From the NCBI GenBank assembly GCA_046710875.1, contig JBKEHQ010000029.1, positions 1 to 15,102 of the forward strand: DNA of 15,102 nt. The letters are read 5' to 3'. The notes under the pieces were generated by a model that was not told where the DNA came from, did not search any database, and worked only from the letters and a program-made list of their open reading frames with translations. Below, in pieces: positions 6,804 through 13,780 of the stretch (positions are counted from its first letter, which is position 1; the number at the start of each line of letters is the position of its first letter). The stretch is from MGIIb-O3 sp046710875. Its GTDB lineage: Archaea > Thermoplasmatota > Poseidoniia > Poseidoniales > Thalassarchaeaceae. Position numbers and translations under genes: made by a program.

Positions 6804-7082
6804 ATGTCAGATAGAAATGAAACACCACATATGGTCAATCAGAAACTGGGAATTAAATCTTGTAATGGGTCTTGGGAAGCTGCAACTGAGAACTTGACAA
6901 TGGATCAAGTTAAAGAGATTGCAGAAACACAAAAAGACCGTTTGACTGGTAGTAATTTGTATGCAAGATGCCGTGAAGTAATGGGGACTTGTGTATCTAT
7001 GAGAGTCAGTGTAGAAGGAATGCGTCCTAAGGAAGCATTGAGTGCAATGAGTGAAGGGAGATTTAGCGAGCATTTTAGTTAA
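6804..7082 (+). CDS. rpl11: Ribosomal protein uL11, C-terminal domain only
   Basis: Only 92 residues, against about 155-165 for archaeal L11. Residues 30-86 match the RNA-binding C-terminal domain: LTMDQVKEIAETQKDRL, then REVMGTCVSMRVSVEGMRPKE (58-77; GTCVSM is diagnostic) and the closing EGRF. Residues 12-25 (NQKLGIKSCNGSWE) align with the inter-domain linker. The N-terminal domain, which carries the proline-rich loop contacting elongation factors, is absent. The 85 bases upstream do not encode it: the frame is closed by a TAG near 6738, and no start codon lies between there and 6804. The C-terminal domain should still bind the GTPase-associated region of 23S rRNA. Its place between spt5 and rpl1 is canonical. 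Either the N-terminal domain is lost in this lineage or it is encoded elsewhere. Confidence 0.88.
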   Translation: MSDRNETPHMVNQKLGIKSCNGSWEAATENLTMDQVKEIAETQKDRLTGSNLYARCREVMGTCVSMRVSVEGMRPKEALSAMSEGRFSEHFS

Positions 7083-7117
7083 GTCAGACACGAGTTACGG
7101 GAGAAGGAAACTTCGTT
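7051..7117 (+). promoter_or_regulatory. Possible L1 autoregulatory RNA structure between rpl11 and rpl1
   Basis: GUGAAG (7051-7056) near the end of rpl11 can pair with CUUCGU (7111-7116), extended by A7050-U7117. The pair resembles the closing helix of the L1-binding element known from methanogen rpl1 mRNA (GUGAAG...GAAACUUCAC, from memory). A competing hairpin, GAAG(7103-7106)-GAAA-CUUC(7111-7114), has a GNRA tetraloop. A further helix is possible between 7061-7067 and 7078-7084. The inner helix of the known element is not clearly present, so this is tentative. Confidence 0.3.
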
Positions 7118-7137
7118 AACCGCAGGGGTGAAAGAAA

Positions 7138-7785
7138 ATGGAAAAAAGTTTACAAAACGCAATTCAAACAGCTCTTGATGAATCTCCTGAACGTAAGTTC
7201 ATTGAATCATTAGAAATGTCCATCACATTGAAAGATGTTGATCTTAAAAATCCAACAAATCGTATCACAGAAGAAGTAAGGCTTCCTTCAGGAAGAGGAA
7301 AGGAAGTAAAAATAGCAATGTTTGCTGGCGGAGAAATGGCAGCTAAGGCTAGAAAAGCTGGTTTAGAAATCATTGATCCATCTACAATCGAAGACTTGGG
7401 CGGAAATCGTCAAACTGCTAGGAAGATGGCAAATAATTTTGATTTCTTCTTATCTGAGATATCTCACATGGGAACTGTGGGAAGGTTCCTCGGAGTAGTT
7501 CTAGGTCCTCGTGGAAAAATGCCACGTCCGGTTCCTCCACCAGTAGATCCTGCAATGATAGCAGGTGGACTAAAGGATACTGCAATCGTACGTTCTAGAG
7601 ATAAGGTCACTTTTCACATTGCAATAGGTACACGAAGTCAAACAATAGAAGAGTTGACTGCTAATGCATTAGCCATTTGGAAAAGAGTAATGGGTAAATT
7701 AGATCGTGGCCCTAGCAACATCAGATCTTGCTACATAAAAACTTCAATGGGACCAGCAATCAAAGTGGAGGTTGCTAACTCATGA
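7138..7785 (+). CDS. rpl1: Ribosomal protein uL1
   Basis: A 215-residue L1-stalk protein of the large subunit, at the usual archaeal length. Diagnostic segments are NPTNRITEEVRLPSGRGKEV (38-57) and VLGPRGKMPRPVPPP in the middle domain. The later stretch ANALAIWKRVMGKL and the closing SCYIKTSMGPAIKVEV are also standard. It binds 23S rRNA at the E site and helps release deacylated tRNA; in studied archaea it also represses its own operon by binding its mRNA. AGGGGTG lies seven bases before the ATG. The stop overlaps the rpl10 start by four bases (ATGA), implying coupled translation. Confidence 0.96.
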   Translation: MEKSLQNAIQTALDESPERKFIESLEMSITLKDVDLKNPTNRITEEVRLPSGRGKEVKIAMFAGGEMAAKARKAGLEIIDPSTIEDLGGNRQTARKMANNFDFFLSEISHMGTVGRFLGVVLGPRGKMPRPVPPPVDPAMIAGGLKDTAIVRSRDKVTFHIAIGTRSQTIEELTANALAIWKRVMGKLDRGPSNIRSCYIKTSMGPAIKVEVANS

Positions 7786-8801
7786 TCCCAAAGATAGCTA
7801 CTTGGAAAGAAGGCCGTGTTAATGAACTGGTTGAAATTATCAGTGGTAACGGAGTAGTAGGCATAGTTGACATCGGTGGAGTACCAGCAAAAAATATGTT
7901 AGATATGCGAAGTTCTCTCAGAGACGTTCTTACTATGACAATGGCAAAAAAGACGCTTATTAGATTGGCTTGGTTACAAACTGGACGTGTTGCAGAAGAG
8001 TTAGAAGTTATTTTCGAAGGTGCAACACAACCTTGTTTAGTGCACAGCGATAAATTAAATTCTTACGAATTATTCAATGAATTAAAGAAAACACGCCAGG
8101 GACGTGCGGCCAAAGAAGGAGAATTGGCTCCAATCGATATTGTAGTTCCAGCCGGCCCAACGGAGTTCGCACCTGGGCCATTAGTTGGTGAATTCAATGC
8201 TGTTGGAATTCCTGCTAAAATTGAAAGAGGAAAAATAGCTATTCCAAACGATACCACTGTAGTAAATGCTGGAGAACCTATGTCAGCAGATCTTGGTCTG
8301 ATGTTGGCGAAACTAGGAATTAATCCTATAGAAATTGGATTAATGCTAATTGGCGTTATTGAAGATGGTTTATTAATGCCAGCAGATGATTTAGATTTGG
8401 ACCTAGATGGATTCAGAGATGATGTAGTTATTGCAACATCTCGTGCTTTCAATCTGGCATGTAATGCTCTTTGGTTCTCTAATGAAACAACTCCAATATT
8501 ACTATCAAAGGCTAGCAGCGAAGCACTCGCAGTTGCCGTCGAAGCAGGTATTGTCAACGACAAGACTGCTGAATACTTTGTAATGCGTGCAAATGCACGA
8601 ATGCTGGCATTAGCCAGCCAACTAGATTCCTCAGCACTTGATGAAGAACTAACAGCAGCACTTGGTGCTGCTTCTAGTGCTGCTACCGTATCCTCTGAAA
8701 CGGTAGGATCGGATGCAGGTGCTTCGGCTCCTGCTGCCGAAGTGGAAGAAGAGGAAGAAGAAGATGCTGGGTTCGGTGGACTTGGCGATCTCTTCGGTTA
8801 A
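7782..8801 (+). CDS. rpl10: Ribosomal stalk protein uL10 (P0)
   Basis: The base of the ribosomal stalk, anchoring P1/L12 dimers and binding 23S rRNA next to L11. The 339-residue length fits archaeal P0. The N-terminal RNA-binding domain starts TWKEGRVNELVEII and contains GGVPAKNMLDMR. The central insertion domain follows (PAGPTEFAPGPLVGEF). A long helical spine for L12 dimers occupies roughly 240-300, then an Ala-rich hinge, an acidic run of Glu and the tail FGGLGDLFG. That tail nearly repeats the end of P1 (FDGLGSLFG), the shared peptide that recruits translation factors. GGAGGT within the end of rpl1 provides the ribosome binding site. The intact P0/P1 pair contrasts with the shortened L11, which should pack against this complex. 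Confidence 0.96.
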   Translation: MIPKIATWKEGRVNELVEIISGNGVVGIVDIGGVPAKNMLDMRSSLRDVLTMTMAKKTLIRLAWLQTGRVAEELEVIFEGATQPCLVHSDKLNSYELFNELKKTRQGRAAKEGELAPIDIVVPAGPTEFAPGPLVGEFNAVGIPAKIERGKIAIPNDTTVVNAGEPMSADLGLMLAKLGINPIEIGLMLIGVIEDGLLMPADDLDLDLDGFRDDVVIATSRAFNLACNALWFSNETTPILLSKASSEALAVAVEAGIVNDKTAEYFVMRANARMLALASQLDSSALDEELTAALGAASSAATVSSETVGSDAGASAPAAEVEEEEEEDAGFGGLGDLFG

Positions 8802-8809
8802 AAATAAAG

Positions 8810-9127
8810 GTGAAAAAAATGGAATATGTATATGCTGCAATGTTACTGCACTCTGCTGAGAAAGAGATTGACGAAAAAAGTGTTAGCGGAGTATTAACTG
8901 CTGCTGGCGTAGATGCGGATAAAGGCCGAATTAAGGCTTTAATCACATCACTTGGATCTGTTGATATTAGTGAAGCTATGGCTACTGCTATGGCTGCACC
9001 GGCTGCATCATCTGCCCCTGCTGCTTCTGGCGGCGGTGGAGATAGTGCACCTGCTGAAGCAGTTGTAGAAGAAGAACCTGAAGAAGAAGCCGGTGGCTTT
9101 GACGGACTTGGTTCTCTCTTTGGATAA
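8810..9127 (+). CDS. rpl12: Ribosomal stalk protein P1/L12
   Basis: A 105-residue acidic protein of the archaeal/eukaryal P1/P2 type, unrelated to bacterial L7/L12. The helical N-terminal dimerisation domain (MEYVYAAMLLHSAEKEI, residues 1-17, through about 60) is followed by an Ala/Gly hinge (about 60-85), a Glu-rich stretch and the conserved factor-binding tail GGFDGLGSLFG. Dimers bind the P0 spine and recruit GTPase translation factors. It begins eight bases after the rpl10 stop, with AAGGTG before the ATG, and closes the conserved stalk gene set. Confidence 0.96.
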   Translation: MKKMEYVYAAMLLHSAEKEIDEKSVSGVLTAAGVDADKGRIKALITSLGSVDISEAMATAMAAPAASSAPAASGGGGDSAPAEAVVEEEPEEEAGGFDGLGSLFG

Positions 9128-9175
9128 GTAACAGCGATAATTAACAATACGCGAACACGCCATGGGCGAGGGCCT

Positions 9176-9180
9176 AGAGG
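9176..9180 (+). promoter_or_regulatory. Ribosome binding site favouring the 9189 start
   Basis: AGAGG lies eight bases before the ATG at 9189. The in-frame ATG at 9162 has no comparable site. This suggests that the downstream gene starts at 9189. Confidence 0.5.
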
Positions 9181-9188
9181 AACTTTAC

Positions 9189-9668
9189 ATGATATCCAGT
9201 CGATTGATCGAAATACCTGTCAGTGTTACACCTACCGATGCAATAAGGGCATTGAGAGAAATTGGAGAACATCGTAATTGGAAAATGCATAGAGTTGAAG
9301 AAACTAAGATGGTCAGTAGATGGGCAATAGTTATGCCCCTCAGCAGAATAGTTAGAGTGTTGGGATTAGTTGTTGATGATGGGAACTCAATTGGACTATC
9401 GATGAGGACATGGTCACACACACCTGGTTCAGCTGGAAAAATAACCATTTTATCTTTTGAAGTTCCTGCTGAGATAGAAGGAAAGGTTTGGACTAATCTA
9501 CTAAATGAATGGTGTTCTAGATTGAAAAGATGCCCTTGGAAATGGAAATTTGGAGAGCGTTCGATGATTGGTTATTTTCAACCTGAGTTTTATAAATCTA
9601 AATCACAGTTTAAGAAAGAAGGAATAGATATCAATAGATGGTCTAATATTGATTTTTCTGAAGAATAA
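9189..9668 (+). CDS. Uncharacterised protein downstream of the stalk genes
   Basis: I do not recognise this family. The protein has 159 residues (168 if the ATG at 9162 is used; the AGAGG site favours 9189). It is soluble, with no signal peptide or transmembrane segment. It reads as alternating strands and helices: an N-terminal strand and helix (RLIEIPVSVTPTDAIRALRE), a strand-rich centre (residues 43-95) and a Trp/basic region near 113-133 (LNEWCSRLKRCPWKWKFGER). There are two cysteines and no obvious metal or nucleotide motif. Its position 61 bases after rpl12, on the same strand, means it may be read through from the ribosomal operon. The codon use looks like that of its neighbours, so there is no sign of recent transfer. 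Confidence 0.7.
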   Translation: MISSRLIEIPVSVTPTDAIRALREIGEHRNWKMHRVEETKMVSRWAIVMPLSRIVRVLGLVVDDGNSIGLSMRTWSHTPGSAGKITILSFEVPAEIEGKVWTNLLNEWCSRLKRCPWKWKFGERSMIGYFQPEFYKSKSQFKKEGIDINRWSNIDFSEE

Positions 9669-9690
9669 TTTTACACCTACAACAGAGTAG

Positions 9691-10401
9691 TTGAAATGTC
9701 ATCAGTGTGACCGAAAGATAGATTCCATGGACTTTGAAGATCTGGTCAATACTTCTCGTAAGAGAACAATGCTGATGTGGACTGTAATATTTATGATTGC
9801 ATTTCCATCTTATTTTGCAGTAATGCCTTCATTAATTGATGATAAAATGGTAGGTGGCTCTAGTGGAATTAATGGTGAGTGGAGTATTAGTTTCGAAGAG
9901 ACTACTGAAGTTTTATCTGAAACTATAAACCTAGCAGATGAAGAGTCATATGATTCATTTTTTGATATAAGTAGTGAGATAAATATTGGCTATGTTGAAT
10001 TATCAATTAGTTGTATGGATAACGATGATCCAGGGCCAGGATTTTCTGATAGTGTGGATGGAACTAGTGATTTGAGTGGAGTTGAAGGAGATTTTGAAGA
10101 CTTAACTGAACAAGGAACTTGCGCAGGTGGAGGAGGATCAGGATTTACAATGAGGTGGGACGTAACAGAAAATTATACTGGAGATAATATTACACAAGGT
10201 GATGTTACTGACCAAGAAATCAGAGAACAATGGGGCGATATGGGATTCGGAAGAGGAACTTGGAGTGCCACAATAACTGCAGATATTAGTGCCCCTCCAG
10301 CGCCAATTGTAGGAGAAATAGTTGATTCTGACGAAGATTATGAAATTGAATGGACAATGGTCTCATATGTTTTAGTTATCGAACCAGTAATACAAATTTA
10401 G
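9691..10401 (+). CDS. Membrane-anchored protein with N-terminal CxxC and acidic outer domain
   Basis: Not recognised. The 236-residue frame starts with TTG directly after an in-frame stop. The alternative ATG at 9727 would drop the KCHQCDRKI segment, which looks real because a CxxC pair followed by basic residues resembles half of a zinc ribbon. A single hydrophobic helix follows at about 27-47 (MLMWTVIFMIAFPSYFAVMP). The remaining roughly 185 residues are acidic and rich in Gly, Ser and Thr, with strand-like spacing, as in extracytoplasmic domains of marine archaea. Cys residues near 106 and 143 could pair outside the cell. The predicted topology is cytoplasmic CxxC, one helix, external domain. 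It ends nine bases before the convergent GTPase gene. No strong ribosome binding site is visible. Confidence 0.65.
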   Translation: MKCHQCDRKIDSMDFEDLVNTSRKRTMLMWTVIFMIAFPSYFAVMPSLIDDKMVGGSSGINGEWSISFEETTEVLSETINLADEESYDSFFDISSEINIGYVELSISCMDNDDPGPGFSDSVDGTSDLSGVEGDFEDLTEQGTCAGGGGSGFTMRWDVTENYTGDNITQGDVTDQEIREQWGDMGFGRGTWSATITADISAPPAPIVGEIVDSDEDYEIEWTMVSYVLVIEPVIQI

Positions 10402-10410
10402 TAGGTTGTT

Positions 10411-11694
10411 CTATGATTTGGCATGAATACGAATTATATCACCGTTTTTAATTTCATAATCAGCACCAATGACTCTTGATGAAATTGCATCTATTGCTCT
10501 GATAAAACCATCACCTAAATCGCTATGTACGGCATAAGCTAGACCCTTTGCAGTGGTTCCTTCTGGAACTAATATAGCGTCAGGTAGTATATTTCCTTCA
10601 CCATCAATCCAATGAGTTTCATCTTGAACAGGGTAAGAAACTCTACGCTCTAGAATATCAAAAACTATCTCTGATAATAAACCAATTAATCCTCCTCCTT
10701 CCCAAGAATTTAGTGAATTACTAATATTTTCCAAACCCTTTCTTTGAGGATTTGATAGTTTGGCATTACCTTGTTCTGTTATCTCAAAATTAGAATTTCC
10801 TGGACTGTGTGATATTAAACCTGCTCTAGAAGCCCTACGAAGTGCTAATTCAGCCTCTGCACTAGTTGGAACCAAGACTCCTCCATTTTCATTTACCAAT
10901 TTTGTAAGATCTAACCAAGCCTCAGGAGATGCCCTATCCGCCTTATTTGCTGCTATAGATATTGGAAATAATGCAGCTCTGATTGATGAGGAGATAGTAT
11001 ACAATTCATCATCACCCCAATTCCAAGGGACTCCTGCATCAGGGAATTTTTCATTTACGGCATTGATTCCTGCCATTACGTGTATTTCTTTTGCTCCTAT
11101 TCCGGTCAATTGGTCCAAAAGGTATAGTGGAAGTGCTTTTTCACCTTCAGATTGAACTCGTCTTGCCCCTCTTTGCCAACCTGAACTGATAATTCCCTTA
11201 ATCCAAGAGTCTAATTCTCGTAAAAGAAAATTATATTCTTCAATTGGTGTTGAGCCGTCAGAGCCGATTGGATTACCCTCTATATCTGTTGATCCTGATG
11301 TATCTACAACCTGTATTAGGGCATCGCATCTTGCTAGATCTGAAAGAAATTGATTACCACGACCTCTTCCTTCGTGGGCCCCAGGAACAAGTCCTGCAAC
11401 GTCTATCAATGTTATAGGAACTAATCGCTTAAAACCAGTACATGATCCTGTATTTGGATTACATATACTACCTTTTCTTGGATCTTCATCGTTATTTTCC
11501 ATTCGGCCTTCATTTTCTTTTCTAATGCGGAGTTTTGAGCATGCACAATCTTCCCTTAAAGGGAGCCAAGCTATTCCTACATTGGGTTCAATGGTAGTAA
11601 ATGGATAATTTGCTATTTCAACAGGATTTTCAGTTAATGCAGAAAAAGCAGTAGATTTACCGACATTTGGTTTTCCGACTAAACCTATTCTCAT
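10411..11694 (-). CDS. Obg/YchF-superfamily GTPase, archaeal Ygr210 type with TGS domain
   Basis: A 427-residue GTPase. The P-loop GKPNVGKS is at 7-14, the switch I region YPFTTIEPNVG at 30-40, the G3 motif DVAGL followed by VPGAHEGRGRGNQF at 98-116, and G4 NKAD at 250-253. The C-terminal TGS domain covers about 368-425 (ILPDAILVPEGTTAKGLAYA, ending in KNGDIIRIHA). A canonical NKxD places it with Ygr210-like proteins; YchF/Ola1 has an altered G4 and prefers ATP. The insertion between switch I and G3 carries four Cys (50, 52, 78, 85), seen also in archaeal relatives and possibly metal-binding. Family members are linked to ribosomes, but the exact role is unknown. It follows the oxidase-like gene by 27 bases in the same direction and may share its transcript, though no clear ribosome binding site precedes it. 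Confidence 0.9.
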   Translation of the reverse strand: MRIGLVGKPNVGKSTAFSALTENPVEIANYPFTTIEPNVGIAWLPLREDCACSKLRIRKENEGRMENNDEDPRKGSICNPNTGSCTGFKRLVPITLIDVAGLVPGAHEGRGRGNQFLSDLARCDALIQVVDTSGSTDIEGNPIGSDGSTPIEEYNFLLRELDSWIKGIISSGWQRGARRVQSEGEKALPLYLLDQLTGIGAKEIHVMAGINAVNEKFPDAGVPWNWGDDELYTISSSIRAALFPISIAANKADRASPEAWLDLTKLVNENGGVLVPTSAEAELALRRASRAGLISHSPGNSNFEITEQGNAKLSNPQRKGLENISNSLNSWEGGGLIGLLSEIVFDILERRVSYPVQDETHWIDGEGNILPDAILVPEGTTAKGLAYAVHSDLGDGFIRAIDAISSRVIGADYEIKNGDIIRIHAKS

Positions 11695-11721
11695 ATTATA
11701 ACCATTAAATCAATATTGAAG

Positions 11722-13401
11722 TTACTCTTCTTCATGTAATGAGGTGGGATTTCCACGCTCTTTACTCTCAAATGTTGGAACGATTTTTGTATCCAAAACT
11801 GCACCAGTTGCTAAAATTTTACGAATAGTAGTTGTTGATGTTAATGGAAACGAATCAATCATAAATGTGGTTTCTGAAGGAGATTTAGTTGAACTTACTT
11901 TGGAGCCTCTGTAAAGCCCACTGAATAAATTTGTGGAGTGGAATATTGATCCCAATACTGTACCATAAAATATTACTGAACCGGCCTTTCTCAAAGTATG
12001 AGACAAAGCGTTTTGCCCTTCAATGGATGCTTCGATCAAAACAACATCCGCAATATCTGACATCATTGTCAAAACTAGTCCAAATAAAGCACCAGCAGAT
12101 ATCATCCAAAATGCTAGTCTGGCTCTATTTTGAGAAAGTGGATATCTTCCACTTACTGAAGGTAAAACCTGTATAGCAGCCCCCATAGATAGAGGAATAA
12201 GAATTGTCCAAATAACCATTAGATGCAAAATATTAGAAATTCCAACTAACTCATTTGTACCACTTAAAGTGTCTGTTTGTATGAATAATGAAGCTACTCC
12301 CAGCGGTAATAACATCCAAGCACCGAAATTTATTTCTGGAATTCCTGCTGAATCTGGATTCTCAACAAATATATCAGTTCCTCGAAGAGTAATTAGAATA
12401 TTTGAAGACAGTGCAATTATTGGAATTATTGCTAGTGCCATTAGGAAAGAACCGGCAACATTATCCTGATGAGAGAGGATTAATTCTGCTGATGTTAGTC
12501 CCAACATATCTATTGCCATACTTGGATCTGAATTACCAAATGGATTTATTGTGAATATTGTACCAAGTATAACTACTCCAGCAACAGTTCGTGACCAAAG
12601 TGGATTTCCGGAACCAAAACTAGCTGAGTATAAGGAGATTCCAGCAATTGAAGAAAAGAAGAAAGTTGCACCGCTTAGATGGTAAACTAACCATTGCCCA
12701 AGTCCAGAATCATATTCACCAGATAAAAATACTGAAATTACAGCAATTGGATTACCAATTAATCCGAATATAATTAACCATCCCGGAGTTGCTAATTCAA
12801 CAGTTGACGATGCTTTTGTCAATAATTGATTAGCAATTATTGCGATTGTTACTACTAAGTTCAAGCCAGTTCCTAATAATATCACATTAACAGGACCGAT
12901 TTCATTATTTTGTGAACCTATTACTAAAATTATAACAGATAATGTCCAAGCAAAGGATGTCAATACTGCATTCTTCTCACTTGCTAGATTTACTTCCAAT
13001 AAATTAGGTAAAATATGTAATCCTGTACCTATGATGAACATTCCAACACATCCAAAGAGTGCAGCAAATTTTCCTGCATAGAATAATTCAGATGAAACAG
13101 GATGATATCCCCATGCTTCGAGACTGTGTAATGCAACTGGATCGTGAGCGAGCCAAAGTCCAATGAAAGTTAATGTTGAAGAAATAAATAACCAAAAGAC
13201 CCCTTGTATTATCCAAACCATTGATCCCGAGCCTTTTCTACCTTCGACAAGATCAGAACCTGGGCCCAATGCTTTCTCGAGAAGAAACATGGTTAATCCA
13301 CGGGTAACTTGGCCGAATATTCCCAATCCCTTCTCCATTAATAGATATGAAACTATAATTAAAACCCAAAAAACTGCTAAAACTGATAATATTGTATCCA
13401 T
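11722..13401 (-). CDS. Diverged haem-copper-oxidase-like (cbb3/NOR subunit I-like) membrane protein
   Basis: A 559-residue protein with about 13-14 transmembrane helices. Blocks align by eye with cbb3-type subunit I: the segment with WLVYHLSGATFFFSSIAG (237-254) matches the WFGHNAVGF helix, and 385-416 (ending MGAAIQVLP) matches the IGHVHSGALGW helix and its following GAxYxxP. The cofactor ligands are largely missing. His241 keeps the first CuB position, but the CuB His pair is replaced in INPFGNSDP (285-293), the HxH haem pair reads NIL (390-392, with His393 shifted), and the low-spin haem His position reads Phe116. It is therefore either a non-redox relative or uses other ligands (His129, His393). 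The start is set by GAGGTG six bases before the ATG at 13401. A longer TTG-initiated frame (13419) would overlap the preceding gene. Function unknown. Confidence 0.7.
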   Translation of the reverse strand: MDTILSVLAVFWVLIIVSYLLMEKGLGIFGQVTRGLTMFLLEKALGPGSDLVEGRKGSGSMVWIIQGVFWLFISSTLTFIGLWLAHDPVALHSLEAWGYHPVSSELFYAGKFAALFGCVGMFIIGTGLHILPNLLEVNLASEKNAVLTSFAWTLSVIILVIGSQNNEIGPVNVILLGTGLNLVVTIAIIANQLLTKASSTVELATPGWLIIFGLIGNPIAVISVFLSGEYDSGLGQWLVYHLSGATFFFSSIAGISLYSASFGSGNPLWSRTVAGVVILGTIFTINPFGNSDPSMAIDMLGLTSAELILSHQDNVAGSFLMALAIIPIIALSSNILITLRGTDIFVENPDSAGIPEINFGAWMLLPLGVASLFIQTDTLSGTNELVGISNILHLMVIWTILIPLSMGAAIQVLPSVSGRYPLSQNRARLAFWMISAGALFGLVLTMMSDIADVVLIEASIEGQNALSHTLRKAGSVIFYGTVLGSIFHSTNLFSGLYRGSKVSSTKSPSETTFMIDSFPLTSTTTIRKILATGAVLDTKIVPTFESKERGNPTSLHEEE

Positions 13402-13407
13402 AATTAG

Positions 13408-13413
13408 CACCTC
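13408..13413 (-). promoter_or_regulatory. Ribosome binding site setting the oxidase-like start
   Basis: GAGGTG on the minus strand lies six bases before the ATG at 13399-13401 and overlaps the 3' end of the preceding small membrane gene. It favours this ATG over upstream TTG and GTG codons in frame and implies tight coupling of the two genes. Confidence 0.75.
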
Positions 13414-13690
13414 ACTCAATTGTTGCCTCGGTCAAAATAGTTCCTATAATCGCAAAAGCGCCTATCATTGCGCCTAATATGAAGAACCATATTCCTGAGT
13501 CAAATACTCCTTCAAACATGGGTAAGACTGATGATATAACTGGGAGATCTTGCCCAGGATAAAGTATATTATAAATTACTAAAAATGAAAGTGATGCTGC
13601 TATTCCAATAACTAGTATTACCCATGAGGAAGAAGGTTCTTTCTCGCCTTGTAGAAACTGACCTATTTTATCTGAAGTATTATCTGTCAT
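13412..13690 (-). CDS. Small two-helix membrane protein, partner of the oxidase-like subunit
   Basis: A 92-residue protein not assigned to a family. A polar N-terminus of about 21 residues (MTDNTSDKIGQFLQGEKEP) is followed by two hydrophobic helices at about 23-43 and 66-88. Between them is a short loop with YPGQDLPVI. It has no Cys or His, so it is unlikely to bind haem. Its stop lies eleven bases upstream of the next gene's ATG, so the two are almost certainly one transcription unit and their products may form a complex. Small two-helix accessory subunits are common in haem-copper oxidases, but assignment here rests on position alone. The leader upstream holds an inverted repeat and a duplicated heptamer. 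Confidence 0.75.
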   Translation of the reverse strand: MTDNTSDKIGQFLQGEKEPSSSWVILVIGIAASLSFLVIYNILYPGQDLPVISSVLPMFEGVFDSGIWFFILGAMIGAFAIIGTILTEATIE

Positions 13691-13732
13691 ATTGATACCC
13701 TAACATCCCCACGTGTGAGATACCCATAACCA

Positions 13733-13744
13733 GTCAAGATTGAC
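13733..13744. promoter_or_regulatory. Inverted repeat upstream of the oxidase-like operon
   Basis: A perfect 12-bp inverted repeat (GTCAA-GA-TTGAC) lies 43 bases before the start of the 92-aa gene, in the 90-base gap between it and the RaSEA stop. The heptamer GATACCC also occurs twice on the plus strand (13694-13700 and 13719-13725, 25 bp apart). Both are placed where a promoter operator would be expected; no factor can be named. Confidence 0.3.
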
Positions 13745-13780
13745 CCTTAAGCATTAGGCGAATGAAGTTCATACTCTCAC

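Noticed and set aside
8063..8563. Long minus-strand open frame inside rpl10.
   Set aside because: It is low-complexity and opposite a confidently identified P0 gene; no ribosome binding site or family signal.
8683..9147. Minus-strand open frame across the rpl10-rpl12 junction.
   Set aside because: Its Ser/Pro/Ala composition arises from reading the Ala/Glu-rich tails of P0 and P1 in antisense.
13402..13419. TTG start at 13419 for the oxidase-like gene.
   Set aside because: The GAGGTG site six bases before the ATG at 13401 fits better, and the longer form would overlap the upstream gene.
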